Below are positions 42,192 to 54,100 of a DNA stretch of 64,000 nt, one piece after another. The stretch spans positions 2,728,001 through 2,792,000 of the forward strand of contig JAZGUH010000022.1 of assembly GCA_037893225.1 (NCBI GenBank), read 5' to 3'. The position numbers and the translations under genes are program-made. The notes beneath the pieces were generated by a model. It was not told the DNA's origin, did not search any database, and worked only from the letters and a program-made list of their open reading frames with translations. Numbering within the stretch: the first letter of the stretch is position 1; every line of letters begins with the position of its first letter. The DNA is from Hippasteria phrygiana. Lineage: Eukaryota; Echinodermata; Asteroidea; Valvatida; Goniasteridae.

Positions 42192-45100
42192 TTACGAGGT
42201 TGGCGTGGTGGTCTGTGGAGCCGTGCTGATGCCAGCGGGAAGATTTGGCAGGGGCATGGGTCCTGGTATTGAGATTCCGCCAGGGAGGGAGATGGGGGGC
42301 GGCAGGGTGGTAGCCGCTCCGGCCGCAGGGGCGTCAGCTGACCCCGATGTGTTGACCGGTGCCACGGCTGGCATGGCGGGTAGGGATATGTTGAGGTTGG
42401 TCAGACCAGGGATGTTGGCCAGGCTTACTGGGGGCAGCACTCCTGTGGAAACTAACAAGAATGTTATAGGCGAGGTTACCATTAAATCTGAGAAGCGCCT
42501 TGACAGACCTGCAAGTAGTCTGAAAGATTGTTTTTCTTCAGACCTCTACTGCGAGAGGCTGCTGCAAAACAATGCTGCCGACAGTCACATCTCTTGTTAA
42601 CCCCTTGGGTACGGTTATTTACAAGAGGCGCAGGGGTGTCGCGCCGTCCTTTGCAGCCAATGTGTGTGTGTGCAGTCAAGCGTAACATACACAATAATCC
42701 AACAATGGACTGAAACTGAACAAATAACGGCAAATGGCGTCATTCGGCCTGGTGGCACTGTTTTGTTTTTTTGCGCCATTTGGCGTCTTCCGTACGCAAG
42801 GGGTTAAAAAACAACCAAAAAAACAACCAAAAAGTTCACCTTTAAAATATTTTGGAAAGGGGATTTTCTGGAACTTCAGGTGCTGTTAAGGAATGAAAAC
42901 TGGATACAAGTACATACTTGTATTCTTATGTCTGGCATTTTCTAACACCCATTTTGACAGCTAGTGCAGAGAAGACAAAGAAAAAAGCCCTCCCACCTTG
43001 TGGCATAAAAACCTAGGTTCAAACTTGCAGGAGGGTACCTGGGGGTGCAGAGATTCTCTTGGGGGGGGGGGGGGGGGGGGCACTTAATACAATAGGCTTT
43101 AGTTGTTTTTTTCTACACGGGTGCATTCTCATGTTGTGGGAGGGCACAGGCCTGAGCTAAGGGGAGCACATACCCAACCATGCCCTCCCCCTTGAGTTGA
43201 ACTACTGCCTCCAACTATCTGAACGCATCAACAGAAATGATTTCTTTAACCCCTTCCATCTGGCTGTTATTGGTGGGGTGCTGGTATGCCAATAACGGGG
43301 CTGTGTAGCCAAGCGTAAATGCAAACAATAGGCCTTTATCATGGTACAGCCATCTTGTTTTTCTCCTATTCAAATCAATGTAACCAAACCGAGGCTGGAA
43401 GGGAAAATAGTCTGGCACCTTCGTTCAATAATTGGAATCACTATTTATAATTGCTAATGCATACAGGGAACAAGACAAAGATGGTGACAACATGATAAAG
43501 GTCTGTAGGCATCACACGGAATAGAATGTTCCTATTCATTGCACTTGGAGCCTCCATTTCGCTTTGTTTGAAAAAAACCTCCATCTATTCAAGAACAATA
43601 TAGTTGAAACATGAATGGATTGAGTACATGCAGGAATGAGATCAACCGGCCAGGAGGTCTTTTTCGAATCACACCTATGGCCGTCGTCTGTATTCCAGAG
43701 GTTAAACTACATCAATTCTTGAGAACTTGACCCTGCGTGAACAGCAGGCGACTCCTCTCTCTCTTACCTGGTGTGGTCGTTTCCGTTGAAGGCACGGTCG
43801 GCAGAGCCCCGGCAACCGCTGGATTGGGGATTTCAACAGGTGGGTCTGGCGAGAACCTCACCCCAGTCACGCCCTTCCCGATTTGACTCGTGTCTGGTGT
43901 TGACGCAAGGGAAACCTGCAGGAGGCAAACGAGAAAAACAAAAATCTCATCTGAATTGTTTTGTCATGTAGTCGACATTTAATATGTTGATGAGACCTAC
44001 AATGTAAGGGGATGAAAAAGCTAATGTGGAGTTTGCAGTGACACCGAGTGAAGTAATCATCTGAGAGAACAGTAGTTTGCATTTTGAGTAGACCCAGAAC
44101 TATGGACTCAATGTTTCAGTTGGAGAATCCTTCTCGAGGGCCTAATTTCATCGTGCTGCCAAGTAAAATATTGCTCAGTGCAATTTCCTATGTAAAAATT
44201 ACTCATTTGTTTTTACACAATTACAGAAAAATTTATGGTTAAAAATTCAGCATGTTTTTTAACAGTTATAATTCTTAATTCGTCAAACAATCCACAAGGG
44301 AAACTGACTAGGCAAATTTGAATACATTTTCAAAGTGAACAAAGAAACTGGCAGGAGCGGGATTCGAACCTGCGACCTCCGGGTTACCATACCAGCGCTC
44401 TACCAACTGAGCTATCTTGCGCCCTATGTTGGCGGTCTCCCAAATTGTTAGTGACTAGCGCCCACCTGAACAAAGATACCGACAATTTGGGAGACCGCCA
44501 ACATAGGGCAAGATAGCTCAGTTGGTAGAGCGCCAGTACGGTAACCCGGAGGTCGCAGGTTCGAATCCCGCTCCTGCCAGTTTCTTTGTTCACTTTGAAA
44601 AAGTTTTAATTCTTGTTACCCGAGACACTCAATTTCAGAGACCTTATTAAAATCACCAATGTCAGTTTTGAAATTTAGGTTACACAACATCAGGTATATC
44701 TGATTTTCATACAATTCCAGAATGAACAAATTAACTCACCTCGGTCAAAGATACTTGGCCCAAGATGCTTTTTTTCAGTCATTTTTTCATGTCAGTTTAA
44801 TTATTTAAAGAACTTACGCATCATTTAGGCTTATTTTTTGCCATTTTTCATGGCAAAAAATAAGCCTAAATGATGCGTAAGTTCTTTAAATAATTAAACT
44901 GACATGAAAAAATGACTGAAAACAAGTTTGACTGTTTGACTGCCCAGTATAACCCCCATACGCATTCCAAATTATTTGCACGTACTTTTATGAAGTCTTT
45001 TAAGGTCATCTCGAGAACCCTGTGCTTTTAAACTACTCACCTCTGCAAAACCGTCCCCGGGTGTAACTTTGATGTCAGTGTCCAGCGGAATTATTGGTGC

Positions 45101-48100
45101 ATTAAGATGTGCAGAGAACGTCATCTTCCGGCCCTCAGGGAAGTAGCGCGTGGGTATCCGATGGAGGTACCCGTAGCCTATACCACAGCCAAGACTGATA
45201 GGCACGGGACAACAATACATTATTGGAATGGTGAAATATCTATCACAGTCCTCACAAGGACACTTCAGAAAGCGAAAGTCTAGAATAGACCCTTTCCATG
45301 TATTTAACCATTGGACTCCTAGCATTATGTATTTTACAATAAAGGACGGTCTCTATTGATACAAAAAGTGACATTCACAGAATGTTCATAACCAAGTATG
45401 TGAATAAAGCAATGCTTTTTCAAGTGAAAGTTCTGAGCGTTTACAGATGCATGCGAGATGCAGACAGAAAGGCCACGCGGATAGTTTTCAGATGAAATTA
45501 TTCTTCAATTATTTAAATTATTCTTCGGTCACTCACACAACACGCAAACCCTCCAATCATGGCCATGCCTAGGGTGGCTTCAAAGCATCTGCATAAGGAA
45601 TCTCATATAGCTCCATGTATCCAATTCAGAGCAAAAGTCGGAAATTGTCAAATAAAGGTTTTTTTTCACTTACATGCCCTCGCCTCCCCAGGTACGGTTC
45701 GGTGTGATGGTGATTTCTCTGCAACCGTCTGTCTCCACATTGTACACGTACAGCTTCAGGGGTCGATTCTCATGTGACTCGATTAATGAAAACAGGTCCT
45801 CGGACTATCGCAAGAAAAAGATACAGAACTCTGCTTGAACTGACTGTGCAGTATGATTGCGATGCTTACCGAGGTACCAGTTGTTCTCACAGAGCCAGAC
45901 TCCCCCAGAAAACCTCTGAGGAGATTATGCATTGCATTTTTCGTCTAGATTTTGGTGTTGCCAGTATGTGTTACCTCAGTCACAATTGCCATTACACTGA
46001 TATGCACACATGCAAGGTAGCTTTACAGAGGCGTGTCTACTTGAAGGCATTTCTACTTGAACCCCTTGGTGCTATGCACTGTGTGCTATGCAAAGCACAG
46101 GATTTTTATCAGTGGACACACAGTCAAGGCTCTGTACAACTTGTGCCATTGAGATGGTGGTTTTGACCCACCACTACATGAAAACCGCAGGACATGCTTA
46201 CGGTGGTGTACATACCTCATGTAAGATGGTATCTGCCCCAATGATGTAATCTGTATTTGATCTGAATCCAGCCAGTGCCGCTGGAGACGTTGGTTGCACA
46301 TCCTGAAAGATCAGTTTCAAATGCATATAAATGGCATTTTTCATATAAAACATTTGCAAAATACATGTAACACTCGGTGTGGAATTTATAAACAGGGTTC
46401 CCACAGAAATCTTACAATGAAATTCCATGACTTTTTCATGAATTTCCATGAATAAAATTGGGTTTTCCACGAACAATAAGCCAGTTTGGTATTTCAACTG
46501 CGCATGTGCACAATGACATTTTACCCCGAATGACCTGCGTGACCTAACGCGCGCGTGTGAACGCAAAAAAGGTGGTCGCACAACGCGCGTGTTGAACTCA
46601 ATCAGAAAAGGCGTTCACGTAACATTACGTCAGCAATATTATCCCGAATAACCTTTGAGCTTTGAGACACCGAACTGGCTTATTCTTATGCTGTTTTGGA
46701 CATCTTAGAAGTCTATTTACAATACACTTGGCCAGTCATCACATTGAAAATATAGGTCTATGTACAAATGTACGTGTGCATTATCATAAACAAGATGGCC
46801 GCCTCCCCTTAAAGCCATCCGATTCTCCCAACAAATATAGGGTGTACATGTACTGCATCATGATGCACGAGGGACAATAATGTAAACTGGAGTGCAAACT
46901 GGAAGACTGCCATAGCCATTATTATGCATCATCATGTGTAGGGGTTGTGCAAGATTCCATGGCTTTTTTCATGGAATATCGATTTTCCATGACTTCCATG
47001 ACTCCAAAATTCCATGACCTTCCAATGACTTTCCATGATTATAGCTTTAAATTCCAGTATTTCCCATGATTTTCCATGACTGTGGGAACCCTGCATAAAG
47101 TACCATACACTGGAAGTGCAAGTATAAGTACTTGGACTTTGGCTTCCTTTGAAAGTTACTAACTTTGTCTTTGTAAACACACAAGGCATAAAGAATGGAA
47201 TGCAAATGAATATGGTCAGCGTATACATAAATTAACATGTACTGTTCTTTTTTCAAAAACAAACGATTTCTTACAGAAAACCAAACACTGCATTTAGACA
47301 TTAGAATAAGCACTCCTATTTCAGAAACACATGATATTCAGAAGTCGCATTCCATTTGATAACCGGCACTATGCATGTATGAATGTGGCGTGTGATTTAA
47401 GTAAATATATTGTGCCATTCAGACGGCCATATCTAATTGAAATTATGTTGAGACCAGCAATAATGATGCTGATTTTAATTGTGTAACAACCATGTGGGGA
47501 TTTTATTATATACACATATTCAGTACAGGCAGCATATAAATTTAATTATCCTCGATAAGGCCTTGAAATAACAACAGTACTCAAAAGGCACAAGGGGAGT
47601 GTATATGAACATATTTCGCATACCAGTAACTCCCTAATAAAGCTTAATTTAACAATCAAGCCACTAAAGCCCTGTCCGCACTGGACTTTTTTTGGTAAAG
47701 CTTACCGAGACGATGGGTACTTTTCCCATTTTAAGTCCAGTGCCGACAGCCTGGGACGATTTTCTCTCAGTTACTTTTCCCTGAGTCCAGCGAGGTCATG
47801 CTCCACAGGGACACCACGCATGCGCTTTGCATTATTTCACCGTGGTGCGGCGCACGCACATAATATGTGGCAAGTCTCCTCGTGAGACCAGTTTCTGCCT
47901 TTTTTTTGCTGGCTTTTTGTTCTTGCTGGAAACAGCGGCTCGCTTCTTCCCTGCGGTATCAGCCATTGTTGAAAAGACGTAGGCCTACGTATACGTGTAC
48001 ACATCGGCCAGGAGAATAAAAAGGAACGCACTTTGGGTCGATTGGATCAATATAGAAAGGTCACACAAAGTGCCCTCAAGAGTCGTTATACTGACAGCTC

Positions 48101-51100
48101 GGACCACAGTCTCGGTAAAATGTTCGCAGGTCGAAAGTGCAAGTGCAGATAGTGGTCACATTTGACCATTTTTCATTTTACCATCGTCTCGGTAAAACCT
48201 TCCAAATAAAGTCCAGTGCGGACACGGCTTCAGACTATTTACAATGTAACAGGTAAAGAAACCTGTAAAAGCCCAAAGTCGACATGCTTGCTTATGAATT
48301 AATTTTTTTTTCTTTCTCAATTATTCTGGTTCTTTATTTCATTCATTGTTTTTTAAAGCTTGATCTGGACCTTGGAGCCTATTTTTACAAGACAAGGGGC
48401 ACTATTTTTACCCAAACAAATCTGGATTTCAGGCTCATGATTTTAAGCTTTGGCTCTAAGGGGCTCTGGCTTAGTCTGGATACATGTCTTGGACAACTTG
48501 TATGTCATCACATCATTGGAAAATGACAAATTTCCACTTTTCTTAAAAACAACAGCGCACCAGGTGCCATGATTTCACAGGATGCTTAAGACTGCTGTTT
48601 ACTTAGTCTAGTAAGCTATTTCATAATAATTCAGTAGTTTTGTTTTTTGATGTTTGCAAATTTTACTATCTTTAAGGGCAACACAAATTCTTTTATTTAT
48701 TTGTTTGGCCTTACTTAGCAAATTTAAGTGCAGAGTAAAAATCTGCTGAGAACCAGTCACAACTAATATACAATGCACTGCATTTTGGCCGGTAACCCGT
48801 TTTTACTCAGCTAATTTGTTCAGTGCTCAGCAAACATATTTAGCAGCTCCGGAGAAACGGACAACAGCAAGAGGAACTCACCAAAACGTGCCAGACATTC
48901 TCGTTGGCACCCTCAAAGGAGCAAAACCTGATGCTGACCCCGAGTAACCCCTGACCTCCCCACCTATTGTTGGGGGTCAGCGAGACCTCTCGGACCGACA
49001 GCGTCTTGCTGCTGTAGACGAGGACCCGTACGGGCCTCTCCTCGTTATCTTTGAGAAGCTTCTTCAAGGTGTCATCATCCTTGTCCTAGGTGGATAAGAG
49101 ACCCAGATGCTGAATAATTGCATGAAAGCACAGACACATTCTGTCAAGACCACAAGCAAGCTTAAACCTTTTCATTTCCATCCCAGGCTATGTCACATTC
49201 ATGCAGATCTCACATCTGGGCCCAATTTATAGATTTAATCAAGTTCTAACAAATTTTGAGGGAAAAAAGCGATTAATTTTCACTTTGACATGGCATACAT
49301 GTTTCTGTTGATCTGTAGCTCAACTGACTCAGTATCAGTCATTTACTTATAATCATTTTCTACAGAAAGCCACCTAAAGATTTGAAGATCTTATTAGTTT
49401 ACTGAATATCATATTGGCTTTTATTTATGAACAATATAATCATAAGAGCATACCAGTCTTGTGCTCCCAATGCCAATAACAAAATCAAAGAAGGCCTCTA
49501 AGCCGGCCTTGTGCCCTGGCGAATTCTCTTGAACCTGCAGGAGTAGGTTAAGAAGAAAGCAGAAATCAATTCCATGTTAAATGCATTTCCATAATCAAAC
49601 ACTCTGAATCCCCTTGTCCAAATAATGTAAATGTAATGGTATATCTCCCAAATTTCCCACGAATGCAGGGCTTGAATTTCATGAAAATATCCACATGACC
49701 ACAACAAGATTTATTACACATGTGATTCACCAAACCAGAGTAATTTTGCCAAGACCGGTGTCTTTCAAAATTAACTAGACATTCTGTGAAAGTGTGCATT
49801 TAAAATATCAAAACTGGAATCCCAATTTGTTGTTAACCCTTTGCGTACAGATGACATCTGTGGACGCAAACAAAAAAGTGTCACCAGGCCGGATGACGCC
49901 ATTGGCCGCCATTTGTGCAGTTTCAATCCATTGTTGGATTATTGTTTATGTCATGCTTGACTGCACAAACACATTGTAGTGGTTCAATTTGGCTGCCAGA
50001 ACCGCTGCAACACCCCGACGTCTCCCGTAAAATACCGTGCCCAAGGGGTTAACTGAACATTTTTCAAGATGAATGAAAATAAACAAGGCAGACTTCATTC
50101 AAAGTGTGAAATCTGAGATTCACTAATTAGCTAACCCTAACCCTGCTGAATCCAACTATTAAATTTTCGTTGGACCCTGTTGGATCGAGCAGCTAACTCA
50201 TAGTGTTACAATCCTTTTGGATTCAGCAGGCAACAGAAAAATAAGACACAGTTGGATTCTTTTATTATTTTTAGGTACCCAGCAACTTGTCATGTTGGAC
50301 TGTATTGAACTGCGTTGGATTGAGCAGGAAACTCATACATTGTATGAGTCTCTGTTGGACTCTGTTGGATTTAGCAGGGTTTTCCTGGGGAACCATTAGG
50401 GAGTTACTAGTTAGGATTGTAATTACTGAAAGAATAATTTGAAAGAATGATGACCAGCCCACTGGTCTAAATGTAGTTGGGTCTTGAGTTTGCTAGGTCA
50501 ATGGCTCAATTACTGGTCTCGGTTCAGCAGTCCAATGCAAAATTCGAGCCCTGCACTGAAAGTCAAAAAATAACAACAGACGTATCAAAACATTGATGAC
50601 AATGTTTAACATCAAGAACAGTTTTAGACTGGAAAGTCAAACTGTTTATGTTTTTCTATAGTTATGCACATTTTCATGTTGTCATATTTCTCCCATCTTG
50701 TATGGTTCAATGTGAAATATAAAATAGCTTTGGAAGTACAGCTCCGCCTCAATGCCATTTTTCAGTTTCAAAGATAACCTCATTAGTGTTCAATGAACAG
50801 TTGCCCCCTGTTCAGTTGGCCTGATCAGGTATTAGCGACCCACGTTATCAGGGTACCAAAGTTCAGAGCAGCCGCGGCACAAAACCTATTCAGACAATTC
50901 AGAGTCACACTAGCAAAACTGATACCAAACTTCACCGACAGAATGCTGACAATCTGTTAGAAACAAATTACCCTACTCCAAAGCAGGCAAACAATGGCAT
51001 GTGTACACTATTTATAGTTACAGCAAACGACACAGTTACCTTTGATCTACTGCATGTGTGTAAGCACAAGCAATGCTCTACATACGTGAATTCCCCAACT

Positions 51101-54100
51101 GAGATGCCAAATTAAAAAACGGTTTGGAACTTTGCAGACTTTGATCTTTTCTTTAAAAATTGCTATTTTTAACCATTCTGGCAAACAAACAAAAAAGATT
51201 GAGATTTCTATCTATATCTTTCATACCATGAGACTTGGGAGTGTATTTGCATAAAAATTCAGGACCAAAAAATTTTGATTTCTTTTACATGATACAATAT
51301 TTTTTTATGAAGGCTCAGTGTTATAATTAAATCAAACGTTTTAGTTACATACACTGTTGAGAATAAATAACTTTTGGATAATTTACAAAATCTCTTTCAT
51401 AGTCTGATTTATGAACTGAACTTTTCACCCATCAATTTTGAGGTCTGTTTAAAAAGAAATTGGGGGGGGGGGGGGAGTTCAAATATTTGATCATATGCAA
51501 TAAACAAAGCAAACTCTTTTGCTATGGGCATTTGCAATATTAGTGCTAATGTATATCGCCCACACACAATCTTGTTACAATGGGTACAATCTTGCCATGC
51601 CATGTTTTCCACCATGGCCTGCGCAATTTTAACCCCTGGTATTGTATAACCTTTGACCAGGTTTTACCTTGGGGGAAAAAAGTAATTTACATGTACTTTG
51701 GACAAAGTTCCCCTTGGAATAACAAAAAAATACCTGTATCATGTCACTGTTAGGAAAATCTGTTTCTCAATGATATTTTGTTTGTATCATTGTTTATCAG
51801 TTGAGACACACACGTACAGTCAGGGGCGGATCTAGGTTTTAACTAAGGGGGGGGGTTTACCTGAGGTGATTGGCCTACACACCCCAGCGTGCCGAATTTT
51901 TGACACCCGACACTGGTTATTTTTTTTTTTTTCAGCCCAAGGGGGGGGTTTAAACCCCCAAACCCCCCCCCCCCCCCCGTAGATCCGCCACTGACAGTGG
52001 TCGCAGCAGAGCAAGGAAAAAGTAGTGCCAGATGCTTATTACTGACTGTGCTGTGTACAAATTCTATGTGAGTTGAGAACATTTCTCTACACCCCCCCCC
52101 CCCCCCCCAATTTCTGGATTATCACTTTGAAAGTTACCAAACATCATGTCCAACCCTAGGTAGTGCTGCAGCCGAACCGCCGAACCGAACTAAAAATGGC
52201 CGAACATGGCCTTCCGAACCGAACCGAACCGAACCGAACCAAAAATTGTTGGTTCGGAAGTTCGGCAAACTTTACGCACACATATTGATAGCGCTAGGAA
52301 TGCATGCGATGATAGGACAATATTAGCGCAAACGGGCGGCACGGATATGATTGAATTAATACCTGTTGATCAAGCCCTTTTTCGGCCTTACATTGTAGCA
52401 GCAGGTTTGGACTCAAGAACATGTACATGTACCATGTAAACGGTTACATTATAGCCCAGGTACTGCATGCAATGTAGACAGTCGATAGAATAAAAAAAGA
52501 AAGATAAAGCCTTTTCCATTCCAGGAAGGTAAAACAAAAATCATAAAAGACCAAGTCGCGACTGCTTGCATCCGGCCGGCCATGCGAGTTTCCATCCCTC
52601 CACCCCCGCCTAAAAAATGTAGTGCACTCGAAAGCGAGCCCCGCCCAGTATGCAATGATTGGTTGTTCACACGGCGACACAACATGAATATACATTTCTC
52701 GTTTTGTGGGCATGCACAGTCCAGGGATGAGATTCTAAGAAAATAAAGTTTGAAGTTTGTGAGCGTACGGCGTGATGAAGCTTTTTGGGGCCAGGGCCCC
52801 ATCAGATTCCAGGTACTCTCTTATGGACAACTTTTAGTTTAGAACAAAAATACTTGCATTTATTGCAAAATTGTACCCCCGAAAATGGTGGTAGGATTCT
52901 ACATGTACATGTACATTCCTTCCTAAGCAAAAACTCCTGCCTTGTGAATTATATGTTGCAGCACTTGGCTGTAAATTTTGCTTATCACGCACACATGCGC
53001 TAACGATCATGTTTATGTACTCACATGGATCTCTGAATCACTCGATGAAATTGTGACCAAACACTGAATATGCATATCTGAAAATGGCGCGGCGGTGGCC
53101 CCCGGGGTGTGACCATTGTTCCATTATTATCTATCTTGCGCCCTGCAGGTTTGGCAATGTGCCAATCAACTTGTTATGACTGCAGTGGGGAGGGCCGGGG
53201 AATTCCTGGAAGGGCATTGTATGTGTTAGTGCTATCGATCGGCGCGATCGCGATTTGAGAGATTTTTTTAATGCATATATATGTACTTCCGAACCCGAAC
53301 CGAACCGATGTTCGGAAAAACAAATCCGAACCGAATCCGAACCGAACCGAACCGAACCTGGAGGATCAGTTGCAGCACTAACCCTAGGAAACCATTCTCT
53401 TGTACAGGGCCAACTTTTATTTAAAAATTACCAATCCCAACTTCCCACGGCTAGCTCATGAGCTGGACAGTATTAGAGAGGCCAACTGGTTGTGGCATAA
53501 CATTTCTAAATGATCAGATACTCATAGACCATATCTCAAATATCGCCTGGTTGAGACGTCACAATGGTCACAAGGGATTGTGGGAAGGAAATTAGAGCCA
53601 TTTTTGTGTGCGTTTCCTTACCACAATCCCTAGTAACCATTGTGACGTCTCAACCAGGCGGTATTTGCCATAAGGTATATGAGGAAAGATTTTACTAATA
53701 ATAGGCCTACCCCCCACCAAAATCATTCAGGAACAGTAAAATCTTGGAAAATAACCAACCCTTCTTGATAACAATTTATGTCGGCAAAATCTGTAAAGAA
53801 TGAGGCAGAAATCAACACGTATGTTGTAACCACACGGGATAATGCCTATAGTCCCCCCGTCTCATTGGTCCCCCGTCTCATTGGTCCCCCGTCTCATTGG
53901 TCCCCCGTCTCATTGGTCCCCCGTCTCATTGGTCCCCCGTCTCATTGGTCCCCCGTCTCATTGGTCCCCCGTCTCATTGGTCCCCCATCACATTGGTCAC
54001 CCCTTTTGTAGTTCCTTCTTCTCAATAGCACATCCAGAAATTAATTAATTAATTAATTAATCACTAAATAATTAAATAATTGATTACCAAGCTAGTGCAG

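Noticed and set aside
53851..54000. CRISPR-like array
   Set aside because: A simple tandem 16-bp repeat without spacers, in an animal genome, inside a mobile element.
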